Counted from the stretch's first letter, positions 1 to 8,130 are shown. The stretch is 64,000 bases of DNA from Umezawaea sp049997955 (GCA_049997955.1 JAEBDY010000011.1:124001-188000), one strand, 5' to 3'. The notes: generated by a model not told the origin, from the sequence alone. Translations and numbers: made by a program.

Positions 1-78
1 GTCGTCCAGGCCGTCCGGCTCGGCGGTGGGCGTCCGGTAGGCGACCAGCTGGTCGGCGGGCATGTCGAACCACGGCAC
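1..78 (-). CDS. Acetylxylan esterase / cephalosporin-C deacetylase-like protein, 5' end only
   Basis: Only the first 26 codons are in the window; the gene runs off the left edge. Read from a GTG at 78 on the minus strand the peptide begins VPWFDMPADQLVAYRTPTAE, which resembles the N-terminus of AXE1-family esterases (W-F-D-[ML]-P-x-x-x-L-x-x-Y-R). That family deacetylates xylan side chains or cephalosporin C. A G-rich stretch just upstream could serve as a weak ribosome binding site. The gene is divergent from the LacI regulator at 196, and a candidate operator lies between them. Family assignment rests on a short N-terminus, so it is moderate. Confidence 0.6.
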   Translation of the reverse strand, partial: MPWFDMPADQLVAYRTPTAEPDGLDD

Positions 79-92
79 GGGGACCCCCAAGG

Positions 93-109
93 CGCTTAAC
101 CGATTGACC
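93..109. promoter_or_regulatory. Candidate LacI operator, site 1
   Basis: TTAACCGATTGACC (96-109) lies between the divergent esterase and lacI genes. It matches 12 of 14 bases of site 2 at 1233-1246 (TTAACCGCTTAACC), and both sites also contain the 9-mer CGCTTAACC (93-101 here). A motif shared only by the two intergenic regions flanking the regulator gene suggests an operator for that regulator. This is inference from position and identity; binding is not shown. Confidence 0.5.
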
Positions 110-195
110 CCCCGCAGACTACCGGTGCGCCGCCAGTCCGCGGACGGGTCGTCCGGCGCTAGAATCCCGTGATCAACAAGCGGTAGGGGGAGTCG

Positions 196-1236
196 GTGCG
201 GGAGAAGCGTCCGACCATCTCGGACATCGCGAAGGCGGCAGGGGTGTCGACCGGCGCGGTGTCGTACGCGCTCAACGGGCGACCGGGCGTGTCGGAGACG
301 ACCCGAAGACGGGTCGTGGACATCGCCGACCGGCTCGGCTGGGTGCCCAGCAGCGCCGCCCGCTCGCTGTCGGACGGCCGGGCCAACGCGATCGGGCTGG
401 TGGTCGACCGGCCCGCGCGCGAACTCGGCGTCGAACCCTTCTTCGTGCAGCTCATCGCCGGGATCCAGGACGCGCTCGCCGACGGCCCGACCGCGCTGCT
501 GCTCCAGGTCACCGACGACGCCACCGCCGAGCTGGAGGCCTACCGCCGCTGGTGGGCCGGACGGCGGGTGGACGGCGTGCTGCTGGCCGACCTGCGCGCC
601 GACGACCCGCGCGTCGACCTGGTCCGCGAACTCGGCCTGCCCACCGTGATCCTCGCCGAGCCCGTCCTGCCGGACCTGCCGTGCGTGTGGACCGACGACG
701 AGTCCGCCGTCGTCGAGGTCGTGGAGTACCTCGTCGCGCTCGGCCACCGCCGGATCGTCCGCGTGGCCGGGCCGGACACGTTCGTGCACACCAGGATCAG
801 GTCCCGCGCCTTCACCGAGGCCGCCGAACGCCTCGGCCTGAGCGAGGCCCGTGCCGTGCACGCCGACTACTCCGACGAGGCCGCGGCCCGCGTCACCCGC
901 CGCGTGCTGACCGGCGCGGAGCCGCCGACCGCGATGGTGTTCGACAACGACGTCATGGCCGTGTCGGCGCTGGCGGTCGCCCACGAGCTCGGCATCCCCG
1001 TGCCGGACCGCCTGTCCATCGTCGCGTGGGACGACTCCTCGCTGTGCAGGCTGGTGCGCCCCGCGCTGACCGCCGTGCGCCGCCCGATAGCCGAACGCGG
1101 CGCCAGCGCCGTGCGCCTGCTGCTGGAGGTCATCGGCGGCGGCGCTCCCCGGCACGTGAAGACCTCGGACCCGGAGCTGGTCCCGCGGTCGAGCACCGGC
1201 CCGGTTCACGGCCAGGACTTGTCGCCTCGCAATTAA
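196..1236 (+). CDS. LacI/GalR-family transcriptional regulator
   Basis: A 346-aa cytoplasmic DNA-binding repressor or activator that senses a sugar. Residues 6-30 form the LacI helix-turn-helix (TISDIAKAAGVSTGAVSYAL) followed by the hinge region; the rest is the periplasmic-binding-protein-like effector domain. Full length for the family. The GTG start at 196 is preceded by GGGGGAG. The gene sits between an acetylxylan-esterase-like gene (divergent) and a secreted SGNH esterase (downstream, same strand), so an oligosaccharide from acetylated hemicellulose is a reasonable effector, by inference. Candidate operators at 96-109 and 1233-1246 suggest autoregulation and control of both esterases; the second overlaps its own stop codon. 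Confidence 0.93.
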   Translation: MREKRPTISDIAKAAGVSTGAVSYALNGRPGVSETTRRRVVDIADRLGWVPSSAARSLSDGRANAIGLVVDRPARELGVEPFFVQLIAGIQDALADGPTALLLQVTDDATAELEAYRRWWAGRRVDGVLLADLRADDPRVDLVRELGLPTVILAEPVLPDLPCVWTDDESAVVEVVEYLVALGHRRIVRVAGPDTFVHTRIRSRAFTEAAERLGLSEARAVHADYSDEAAARVTRRVLTGAEPPTAMVFDNDVMAVSALAVAHELGIPVPDRLSIVAWDDSSLCRLVRPALTAVRRPIAERGASAVRLLLEVIGGGAPRHVKTSDPELVPRSSTGPVHGQDLSPRN

Positions 1237-1246
1237 CCGCTTAACC
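1233..1246. promoter_or_regulatory. Candidate LacI operator, site 2
   Basis: TTAACCGCTTAACC, two TTAACC half-sites 8 bp apart, overlaps the lacI stop codon and lies about 80 bp upstream of the SGNH esterase start. It is 12/14 identical to site 1 (96-109). Proposed binding site for the LacI regulator encoded between them; inference only. Confidence 0.5.
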
Positions 1247-1326
1247 TGGAATCGCCTGCCGGCTCGCCACCGCTTCCCGTGGCGAGGAATCGCATCCCTG
1301 CTCGTCCATGCGATGGAAGGTGTTCC

Positions 1327-2400
1327 ATGAAAACGCTCTTCGCCGTACTGCTGGCACTCCTGGCGTGCCTGGCACCCGCGGTTCCCGCGTCGGCCGCCGA
1401 CCCCGCGGCCGCCGCGCCGGTCCGCATCATGGCCCTCGGTGACTCGATCACCGGTTCACCGGGCTGCTGGCGCGCCCTGCTGTGGCAGCACCTGCAGAAC
1501 ACCGGTCTCACCAACACCGACTTCGTCGGCACCCTGCCCGCCCAGGGGTGCGGGTTCGCCTACGACGGCGAGAACGAGGGCCACGGCGGCTTCCTCGCCA
1601 CCCGGATCGCCGACGAGAACCAACTCCCCGGCTGGCTCTCGTCCACCAGGCCCGACATCGTCCTCGTGCACCTGGGCACCAACGACGTCTGGAACGGCAT
1701 CCCCACCGCCACGATCCTCAACGCCTACACCAAGCTGCTCGGCCAGATGCGCGCGAGCAACCCCGACACCAAGGTCCTGGTCGCGCAGATCATCCCGATG
1801 AACCCCAGCGGCTGCTCGGCCTGCGCCCAGCGCGTCGTGGACCTGAACAGCGCGATCCCCGGCTGGGCCGCCTCGAACACGACCACCCGCTCGCCGGTCA
1901 CCGTGGTCGACCAGTGGACGGGCTTCAGCACCTCCGCCGACACCACGGACGGCGTCCACCCCAACGACAGCACCGGCATCCGCAAGATCGAGAGCCGCTG
2001 GTACCCGCCGTTGGCCGCCGCGCTGTCAGGCACCCCCACCACCGGCGCCACCCTGGTCGGCGCCCAGTCCGGCCGCTGCCTCGACGTCACCGCCTCGGGC
2101 ACCGCCCAGCTGTGGGACTGCAACGGCGGCACCGGTCAGGGCTGGACCGCCACGGCGGCCCGTGAACTCCGCACTTCCGGCGCCACCTGCCTGGAGGGCA
2201 CCACCCAGGGCGCCACCACTCGAACCCGGCCCTGCACCGGAGCCGCGAACCAGCAGTGGACCCTCAGCGCCACCGGCTCCCTCACCAACGCGCAGTCCGG
2301 CATGTGCCTCGACGCCTACGGCCGCGGCACCGCGAACGGCACGCCCGTCGCGCTCTGGCCGTGCAACGGCCAGACCAACCAGCAGTGGGCCCGGCGCTGA
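1327..2400 (+). CDS. Secreted SGNH/GDSL esterase with C-terminal ricin-B lectin (CBM13) domain
   Basis: A 357-aa exported hydrolase. Residues 1-23 are a Sec signal peptide (MKTLFAVLLALLACLAPAVP then ASA). The SGNH domain follows: block I GDSIT with nucleophile Ser40, block III GTND at 117-120, and block V DGVHPND with Asp208/His211. Roughly residues 235-357 form a ricin-type beta-trefoil with CLD...Q-W repeats, a carbohydrate-binding module of the CBM13 type. Such enzymes usually remove acetyl groups from xylan or other polysaccharides. I chose the ATG at 1327 because it has GGAAGG just upstream and opens directly into the signal peptide; an in-frame GTG at 1279 would place 16 residues before it. 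Context supports regulation by the adjacent LacI protein. Confidence 0.9.
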   Translation: MKTLFAVLLALLACLAPAVPASAADPAAAAPVRIMALGDSITGSPGCWRALLWQHLQNTGLTNTDFVGTLPAQGCGFAYDGENEGHGGFLATRIADENQLPGWLSSTRPDIVLVHLGTNDVWNGIPTATILNAYTKLLGQMRASNPDTKVLVAQIIPMNPSGCSACAQRVVDLNSAIPGWAASNTTTRSPVTVVDQWTGFSTSADTTDGVHPNDSTGIRKIESRWYPPLAAALSGTPTTGATLVGAQSGRCLDVTASGTAQLWDCNGGTGQGWTATAARELRTSGATCLEGTTQGATTRTRPCTGAANQQWTLSATGSLTNAQSGMCLDAYGRGTANGTPVALWPCNGQTNQQWARR

Positions 2401-2819
2401 TCTCCGCCACGGGCGCTGCCCAGGCCGGCTCCCACGCGTACCCCTCGTGACGCGTGGAAGTCGGCTTGGACGGTGGTCGGGAGACATCCCGCCGCTCTGC
2501 GGTGTAACCCGTTCGAGTGAGGTGCGGCGCACCACCAGAATTCCACGGGTGGGCCTCTGACGAGCGAGATGTCCGCACTTTGGCGTGTTTTTGGCATTGG
2601 ACCGAGGGGCCGACGTCGCCGTAAACCTGCGCCAACCGGAGACCGGGCGCCCTGGTGGGCCGGTGGTGGGACCACCAGGACGACCAGGTCGGGTCGGGGT
2701 CGCCGCCATTGCCGGACAATCCCCTCGCATGGGAAGCGCGGGTGTCCGCTTTCTGGAAATCCCTGGAGCGATGTCCATCAATTGGCCGGTTTTCGCGAAC
2801 TCCGCGGTGGTTCGATCAC
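2401..2819. other. Intergenic region without convincing gene
   Basis: About 420 bp between the SGNH esterase and the broken Nudix gene. No frame has plausible coding character or a recognisable domain. An 8-bp inverted repeat (CCTGGTGG at 2651-2658 and CCACCAGG at 2672-2679) is the only structure I noticed; it has no flanking features that would make it a clear terminator. Confidence 0.5.
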
Positions 2820-3385
2820 ATGGCAGCGGAACGTCCCGGTGAGCCGGTGGACGCCGTGGCGGTGTGGCAGCGGTTGTCGTCCGTGGTGGTGCATTCCTCG
2901 CCCGCGTTCCCAGTGCGGGAGGACGAGGTCGTCCGACCGGATGGCGGCCACGAGGCGCGCAGCCACGTCGTGGTGCCCGCTTCGGTGACCGTGTTGGCCG
3001 TCGACGAACACGATCGGGTGGTGCTCACCCGCCAGTGGGTCTACACGCACGGCGGCACCGAGTGGCGCCTGCCCGGCGGCCGGGTCGCCGCGGCGGACGT
3101 CGACCCGGCCGCCGCTGCTCGACGGGAACTCGCCGACCGCACCGGGCTGCACACCCCGGCACCAGGACCGGTCGCGTCCACGGGGCGGACTCGGTGTGCG
3201 ACCACGTCGAGCACCTGTTCCGCGCGGACGGGGTGATTGTGGGCGACGCTCTGCGCGGCCGTGCTTCGCGGGTGCGCCGCGTGCCCTTCGGCGAAGCCGT
3301 CGACCTGGTGCGCCAGGGACTGCTGCCGCACGCGGGCAGCGCCCTCGCCGTGCTGGCGGAGGCGCTGCGCCGCACCTGCTCCTGA
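2820..3385 (+). pseudogene. Nudix hydrolase, frameshifted
   Basis: From the ATG at 2820 one frame encodes an N-terminal Nudix fold (VTVLAVDEHDRVVLTRQWVY, then a GGR...RREL-x-DRTGL segment where the Nudix box belongs) but runs into a stop at 3236. The expected continuation (DHVEHLFRADG... to ALAVLAEALRRTCS) is in another frame and ends at 3385. The frameshift is near 3170-3190. Even before the shift the Nudix box is poor: the acidic residues of GX5EX7REUXEEXGU are largely replaced (A and D instead of E). Both observations point to a decayed nucleoside-diphosphate-X hydrolase. A single sequencing error could explain the shift but not the eroded motif. Confidence 0.7.
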
Positions 3386-3427
3386 TTCCGCGGACGTCGC
3401 GCCGGGCTGATCGCCCGGTCGCCGCCC

Positions 3428-3463
3428 GTTTCCCGTTTCCGGTCGTATTCGGAAACGGGAAAC
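3428..3463. terminator. Strong stem-loop, probable terminator
   Basis: Perfect 14-bp inverted repeat GTTTCCCGTTTCCG / CGGAAACGGGAAAC with an 8-nt loop, 42 bp beyond the end of the Nudix pseudogene. There is no long U-tract, which is common for actinobacterial terminators. It is the terminator expected for the broken Nudix gene. Confidence 0.65.
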
Positions 3464-3677
3464 CCATTTCCACGTCTGCGTTGCCGGCCCATTGTCATGT
3501 CATCGGCGAGAACGACAGCAGGGCCGGCAGATCCCCGAAATCGGGTTGAGCCGGCGGACGACGAAATGGGCTGGACAATCGAGGAAGAACGCATTCCCCT
3601 GTCCGTTCGCCATGCCTTCCTCCGCTGTGACGACTGCCGGTTCGTGCGGTTCTCCCCAGCGGAAAGGAGGTGTTGTC

Positions 3678-3722
3678 ATGGAGCCGCACTCCATCGCCAC
3701 CGCGTCCACCCTCGTCGCCTAG
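3678..3722 (+). CDS. Tiny ORF, 14-aa peptide with near-consensus Shine-Dalgarno
   Basis: ATG at 3678 is preceded by GGAAAGGAGGTG (3661-3672), one of the best ribosome binding sites in the window, with a 7-nt spacer from AGGAGG. The product is MEPHSIATASTLVA. Its TAG stop overlaps by two bases the stop codon of the convergent gene at 3719-4750. I recognise no family. It could be a leader peptide, a precursor of a very small modified peptide, or a chance ORF behind a chance ribosome binding site. No modification enzyme lies next to it. No other gene follows on the same strand for over 2 kb, so transcription attenuation of a downstream gene is unlikely. Confidence 0.4.
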   Translation: MEPHSIATASTLVA

Positions 3723-4750
3723 TCCCGAGACACGTTCCCCGCGCCGCTCCGGTTCGGAGCCGCGCGGGGAACGGGGGCACCGGGCCAGTCCGGCGTCCGG
3801 GGCCGCCACTGGACGCCGTAGCCGCGGTCGGGGCGCGGGTTCGGGAACGACACGTCCACCTCGCCGATCCCGTTGACGGTCAGCAGGTCGCTGCCCTCGG
3901 CCAGGTCGTCGATGTCGCGGTGGAACGCGCCGTCCACCCGCCACAGCGCCGCGGGCGGGTCGTCGGTGGGGAACCGCACCACGAGCCGGAAGCGGTCGCA
4001 CGCCCGTTCCGGCCAGAACACGTAGGTGGGGCGCATCGACTGGCCCCTGGGCACCCGCACCTCCAGCGAGAACTGGTGCGTCTGCCCCGCCAGGAGGGGG
4101 CGGGGCAGACGCAGGCGCAGGAGGAACCGGCGCGGCGCGGGCCGTTCGGAGGAGATCAGCTCCACCCCGTGCAGGACCTGCACGTCGAGGTCGCCGGGAA
4201 CCCCGTCGTCCGAGGCCGGGGGCAGGGTGATGGACCAGGCGACCTCGTCCACGCCGTCGCGGTCGGCGTGGATCGTGCGGCGCTCGGTGCACGTTGGCGT
4301 CGGGCCGTCCAGCCTCAGCAGGGCGTCGAACTCGCTGACGTGCCAGCTGTTCTCGGGGTCGGGCGGCTCGACCGGGGCGACCTGTTCCAGCGCGGCCTCC
4401 ACGAGCCGGGCCAACCCGACGTCGATGCGGCGGCGGACGGTCCTGGGCCCGCGGTTCTGCAGCGCCGCGAGCCACCCGACGCGGTCGGACAGGAACCGCG
4501 ACTGCGTCTCCCCGTGCAGCCCGAGGGGCGCCAGGACGGCCAGCCCCAGTTCGGTCGGGAAGTGCTCGGTGATGCCGGTGACCCAGCGGCCGACCTTGGT
4601 CCGGACGGCCTCCGGACCGTCGGACTCGCCGATGCCGCACACCTCGCGCAGCGCGGGCCCGACCAGCTTGTCGATTCCGGGCGCCTGCACCCCCTGGCCC
4701 CGGCACAGCGCTCGCAACTCGTTCGTCAGCTGCTTGGCAGAGGCGGTCAT
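3719..4750 (-). CDS. Conserved actinobacterial protein of unknown function
   Basis: A 343-aa protein with no signal peptide or membrane segment. The N-terminal ~110 residues are helical (LRALCRGQGVQAPGIDKLVG ... VGWLAALQNRGPRTVRRRID) and resemble a recurrent actinobacterial type often found with regulators. The C-terminal half is beta-rich and contains FWPERACDRFRLVVRFP. I cannot assign a function. ATG 4750 is preferred over an upstream in-frame start at 4789 because GGAGGG lies 4-5 nt upstream of it. The gene converges on the 14-aa ORF, and the two stop codons overlap. Confidence 0.75.
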   Translation of the reverse strand: MTASAKQLTNELRALCRGQGVQAPGIDKLVGPALREVCGIGESDGPEAVRTKVGRWVTGITEHFPTELGLAVLAPLGLHGETQSRFLSDRVGWLAALQNRGPRTVRRRIDVGLARLVEAALEQVAPVEPPDPENSWHVSEFDALLRLDGPTPTCTERRTIHADRDGVDEVAWSITLPPASDDGVPGDLDVQVLHGVELISSERPAPRRFLLRLRLPRPLLAGQTHQFSLEVRVPRGQSMRPTYVFWPERACDRFRLVVRFPTDDPPAALWRVDGAFHRDIDDLAEGSDLLTVNGIGEVDVSFPNPRPDRGYGVQWRPRTPDWPGAPVPRAAPNRSGAGNVSRD

Positions 4751-5043
4751 CGGCCCTCCGGGCGAAGAACGGGCGAAATCATGATTCACCTGCGGCCTGT
4801 GAGGAGAAGGTTATCCCTCGGGTGGTCGTGATTGTGCGGTCCGATGATGCCATCGAATCGCCGTTGGCCATTGTTACGACGCGCCTCCAATCGTTGCACC
4901 GGATGTATTCCAAGTCTCCTGTACTTCCGCTCGAATGGGCGAGTGTGCGCAGGGGTCGACGCGGGCGCGGTGACAACGGTTCGAATACGGGGTCGATTCG
5001 GGCCATGATCCCGCATTCGCGCGGAAGGGAGGTCGCCGGCTGG

Positions 5044-6097
5044 TCAGGGCGGTTGCCGCCGACCCCCCGACGTCACCGAGGACCGCCGCGGTTGCCCGAC
5101 CCAGCGGGCGGAGCACTCGGACAGGTCGACGGCCGTCCGCTCACCGCGCGCGACGGTCACCCGCCGGGACTGGAGCACGGTGCCGTCCGGGCGGGCGCAG
5201 TCGAGCGTCCAGGTCTCCGGGACGAGAACCCCTCGATGGTCGCCGCGGACCGACGGGTTCACATCCCACTCGAACGCCCCGGCGAGGTCGTCGTCGAGCG
5301 CAGGTCGTCGGAGTGGTACCGGCGGTCCGCGGCCGCTTCGGCGGCACGGGTCAACGCCTCCCGCACGCCCCGCGACCGGACGTTGGCGAACCCGGCCGCG
5401 TCCGCCACGGCCTGCCCGACCGCCGGGTACGCGGCCTCGTCGGCGGTGTCCGGGCCGCGTCCCGGCCGGGCGGCCGCAGCACCATCCCGGCGTAGGTGTG
5501 CAGGGTGACCTGGCGGCTCGCCACCAGGTCGCGGACGTTCCACGTCTCCGGCTCGGGGAACCGCGCCGTCCCGCGGTGGTCGTCGGCAGCCCGGTTCGCG
5601 CTCGAACCGGCTCCGCCCCAGTTCACGCCGTAGTCGCGGTTCAGGTCCACGCCCGCGCGCGGGCTCGTGGCGCACGACTCGGCCGCCGGGTCGGCGACCC
5701 GGCGGCCCCGCTTGTCGGGCACCGTGCCCGCGCACGACAGCTGGAACCCGTCCGGGTTGACCACCGGCACCACGACCACCCGCACCCGGTCCAGCAGCGC
5801 GGTGATCCGCGGATCCCACCCGTCCCGCTGCGCGAGGTCCGTGGCGAACTCCGTCTCGACCTCGACGCCCGCCCACTCCACCGCGTGGTGCCCGCCGGTC
5901 ACCAGCAGCACCGGCTTGCCGTCGCGCGCGCTCACGTCGTGGGTGATCTCCACCCGACCACGTCCAGGCCGAGCAGCGTCCGGTGCGGCAGCGTGGTCCC
6001 CTCGACGACGTCCGGCCGTGCCGACTCCAGTTCGGCCGGGTCAGCGCCGACCTCGGCGTACGTCCGGTACCCGGTCCGCCCGAACGGACCAGCCGGC
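5044..6097 (-). pseudogene. M14 zinc carboxypeptidase, multiply frameshifted and N-terminally truncated
   Basis: Pieces of one M14 peptidase are spread over three frames. In transcription order they are GYRTYAEVGADPAELESARP (around 6090-6000), then after a shift near 5957 VEITHDVSARDGKPVLLVTG with the zinc motif HHAVEW, NPDGF and GVDLNRDYG, and LHTYAGMVLRP. After a second shift near 5475 comes DEAAYPAVGQAVADAAGFAN. After a third near 5285 comes GAFEWDVNPS...PETWTLDCARPDG, running to the stop at 5044. The signal peptide and first part of the catalytic domain are absent. The intact parent would be a secreted carboxypeptidase. Three independent frameshifts plus a missing 5' end make this a real pseudogene rather than a sequencing artefact. 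Confidence 0.85.
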
Positions 6098-6115
6098 AAC
6101 CCCCGGACATGGTGA

Positions 6116-6146
6116 AGGCCCGCGTCCCCCTGCAGAACGCGGGCCT
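6116..6146 (-). terminator. Probable terminator of csbD-like gene
   Basis: Perfect 10-bp inverted repeat AGGCCCGCGT / ACGCGGGCCT with an 11-nt loop, starting 19 bp beyond the stop codon of the minus-strand CsbD gene. It separates that gene from the M14 pseudogene. Confidence 0.6.
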
Positions 6147-6164
6147 CCGAGAACGGGTCGGGCG

Positions 6165-6338
6165 TCAGCTCTTGAAGACGTCCTTGACCTTTTCCGCCGC
6201 CTGCTTGAGGTTGCCCTTGGCCTGGTCGCCATGACCCTCGGCCTCCAGCTGCTCGTCGTCGGTGGCGCGGCCCACGGTCTCCTTCGCCTTGCCCTTGAGC
6301 TCGTCGGCCTTGGCGTCGATCTTGTCGTCAGTTCCCAT
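6165..6338 (-). CDS. CsbD-family stress-response protein
   Basis: A 57-aa hydrophilic, lysine-rich protein: MGTDDKIDAKADELKGKAKE, with the CsbD-like G-K-x-K-E-x-[AV]-G-x-x-x-x-D pattern and repeated K-G-x-x-K/A-A-E-K elements. CsbD proteins are small, abundant, disordered-to-helical products induced by general stress (sigma-B type regulons in Gram-positives); their molecular role is unknown. Full length for the family. The gene is divergent from the FAD/Rieske oxidoreductase, 73 bp away, and opens an apparent stress island. It has its own terminator at 6116-6146. Confidence 0.88.
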   Translation of the reverse strand: MGTDDKIDAKADELKGKAKETVGRATDDEQLEAEGHGDQAKGNLKQAAEKVKDVFKS

Positions 6339-6411
6339 GGTCGATGGGTGCCCGACGTCCCCGTGCCCCAAACCGAGGAGTCGGGCTGGAATTTCCGGGT
6401 ACCCGTGAGCT

Positions 6412-7908
6412 GTGGACACCACATCGGCACGGCAATCCCTCTGGCTCGAAGCCCTTCCCGAGCTCGCGCGCCCGACCTTGCGCGGTGAGCACGTTTTCGA
6501 CGTGGTCGTGGTCGGGGCGGGCGTCGCGGGCCTGACGACGGCGCTGCTGCTGAAGCGCCAGGGCCTCTCGGTCGCCGTCGTCGAGGCGGACCGGGTCGGC
6601 GGAGGGGCGTCGGGCAACAACACCGCCAAGGTGACGGCGCTCCAGTCCACCGTGTACTCGAAGATCGTGTCCAGGCACGGCGAGGGCACCGCCAAGTCGT
6701 ACGCCGACGCGAGCCTCGCCGGGGTCTCGCTGCTCGCGAGGCTGGTGCGCGAGGAGGGCATCGACTGCGGGCTGCGGCACGCGCCCGCGTTCACCTACGC
6801 CTTCACCCCCGACGAGGTCGGCGCCGTCGAGGACGAGCTGGCCGCGACCCGGGCGGCGGGCCTGCCCGTCTCGGCCGACGCGGACCTGGACGTGCCGTTC
6901 CCCGTGCACGCGGCCGTGCGGCTCGACGACCAGATCGCCCTGCACCCGCAGCGCTACCTGCTCGGCCTCGCCGCCGCGGTGGACGGCGACGGCTCCGCGG
7001 TGTTCGAGCACAGCCGCGTCGAGCGGCTGCACGACGGCGACCCGTGCCGCGTGCACACCGCGGAGGGCGTGGTGTCGGCCGGGAAGGTCGTGGTGGCCAC
7101 GCACTACCCGGTCTTCGACCGCGGCCTGTACTTCGCCCGGCTGGAGACGACCCGCTCCTACTGCGTCGCGGCGGAGCTGGCGTCCGGCGAGCCGCCGACC
7201 GGGCTGGCGATCAGCGCGGGCTCGCCGTCGTGGTCGCTGAGCGCGTACGACGGCCTGCTGATCGTGTGCGGCCAGGGACATTCGACCGGGGACGCGGCCG
7301 AGGCGCCCTACGAGAAGCTGGAGGCGTTCGCCCGCGAGCACTGGGACGTCGAGCGCATCACCCACCGGTGGTCGGCGCAGGACCCCACCTCCTACGACCA
7401 GCTGCCGATGATCGGGCCGTACCTGCCGGGCTCGGACCGGCTGCTGGTGGCGACCGGGTTCATGAAGTGGGGCCTGGCCACGGCCTCGTTCGCCGCGACG
7501 ATCCTGGCGGACGCCGTCTCGGGGACCCCCAACCCGTGGGCGTCCGTGTTCACCCCGCACCGGGTGTCGCTGAAGTCGCTGCCGGACCTGCTGAAGATGA
7601 ACGCCTCCACGGGACTCGACCTGGTCGGCGCGCGGATCACCCCCGCCGACGCCACGTCCAGCGAGCACCTGCCTCCGGGCGACGCCCACGTGGTGCGCGA
7701 CGGGCTGGGCAAGATGGGCGTCTACCGCGACCGGGAGGGGGCGCTGCACGGCGTGTCCCTGCGCTGCACCCACCTCGGGTGCCTGGTGGCGTTCAACGCC
7801 GCCGAGACGAGCTGGGACTGCCCGTGCCACGGCTCGCGGTTCGACGTCGACGGCGGCGTGCTGGAGGGTCCGGCCACCCAGCCCCTGCCCAGGCGTGAGC
7901 CCAAGTAG
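6412..7908 (+). CDS. FAD-dependent oxidoreductase fused to a C-terminal Rieske [2Fe-2S] domain
   Basis: A 498-aa cytoplasmic redox protein. Residues 29-45 carry the Rossmann FAD-binding loop (VVVVGAGVAGLTTALLL). The body is a DAO-type (D-amino-acid-oxidase/GlpD-like) flavoprotein. Residues 451-473 form a Rieske centre: CTHLGC (Cys452, His454) and CPCHG (Cys470, His473), with Cys457/Cys472 in disulfide positions. Members of this fused family are common in actinobacteria and cyanobacteria and are poorly characterised; an electron path from flavin to iron-sulphur cluster is implied. GTG at 6412 lacks a clear Shine-Dalgarno; GGGTACC lies about 12 bp upstream. Divergent from csbD. Confidence 0.88.
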   Translation: MDTTSARQSLWLEALPELARPTLRGEHVFDVVVVGAGVAGLTTALLLKRQGLSVAVVEADRVGGGASGNNTAKVTALQSTVYSKIVSRHGEGTAKSYADASLAGVSLLARLVREEGIDCGLRHAPAFTYAFTPDEVGAVEDELAATRAAGLPVSADADLDVPFPVHAAVRLDDQIALHPQRYLLGLAAAVDGDGSAVFEHSRVERLHDGDPCRVHTAEGVVSAGKVVVATHYPVFDRGLYFARLETTRSYCVAAELASGEPPTGLAISAGSPSWSLSAYDGLLIVCGQGHSTGDAAEAPYEKLEAFAREHWDVERITHRWSAQDPTSYDQLPMIGPYLPGSDRLLVATGFMKWGLATASFAATILADAVSGTPNPWASVFTPHRVSLKSLPDLLKMNASTGLDLVGARITPADATSSEHLPPGDAHVVRDGLGKMGVYRDREGALHGVSLRCTHLGCLVAFNAAETSWDCPCHGSRFDVDGGVLEGPATQPLPRREPK

Positions 7909-7941
7909 TGACCCGGGACACACGCTGGTGACGCGTCCGGG

Positions 7942-7957
7942 GGGTAACCCGCACCCA
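7942..7957 (+). promoter_or_regulatory. GGGTAAC-N8-ATG element, candidate stress-sigma -10 with leaderless start
   Basis: GGGTAA at 7942-7947 is followed after 9 nt by the ATG at 7957. The same spacing is seen at 8116-8131. GGGTA-type -10 elements are known for SigB/SigF-class sigma factors of actinobacteria. There is no convincing GTTT -35 here, so support is weaker than for the second copy. Confidence 0.3.
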
Positions 7958-8121
7958 TGACCACACCGATTCCCGCCGAAGAGCTCCGCGCGAGGCAACT
8001 GCTGCTGGCGCTGCGCCGGATGGGCCCCAACGGCGAGGGGTTCGACGCGCTGCTCAGCGGTCTGCGTCGCCCCCGAACGGGTGACCGTTCCCGGTGGTTG
8101 ACGCAGCGGGGGCGTGGGTAA
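7957..8121 (+). CDS. Small hypothetical protein (54 aa), possibly truncated
   Basis: MTTPIPAEELRARQLLLALR followed by RMGPNGEGFDALLSGL is a plausible amphipathic helical start, but from residue 38 on the sequence becomes R/G-rich (RRPRTGDRSRWLTQRGRG), as if reading beyond a truncation. The start lies 9 nt after a GGGTAA element like that of the next gene, which argues for expression. I recognise no family. It could be a small stress-regulon product or the 5' remnant of a longer gene. Confidence 0.4.
   Translation: MTTPIPAEELRARQLLLALRRMGPNGEGFDALLSGLRRPRTGDRSRWLTQRGRG
8097..8121 (+). promoter_or_regulatory. Candidate SigB/SigF-type promoter for the 8131 gene
   Basis: GTTG (8097-8100), a 15-nt spacer, then GGGTAA (8116-8121), 9 nt before the ATG at 8131. 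The class consensus in actinobacteria is about GTTT-N14-17-GGGTA[TC]. The predicted transcript would start at or within a few bases of the ATG, consistent with the lack of a Shine-Dalgarno there. Inferred by eye. Confidence 0.35.
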
Positions 8122-8130
8122 CTGGCGGAC

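Noticed and set aside
2651..2679. CCTGGTGG / CCACCAGG inverted repeat as a terminator for the SGNH esterase gene.
   Set aside because: It is 250 bp beyond the stop codon with a 13-nt loop and an 8-bp stem; too weak and too far.
3678..3722. The 14-aa ORF as a RiPP precursor.
   Set aside because: There is no modifying enzyme, transporter or peptidase next to it, and the sequence lacks a leader-core pattern.
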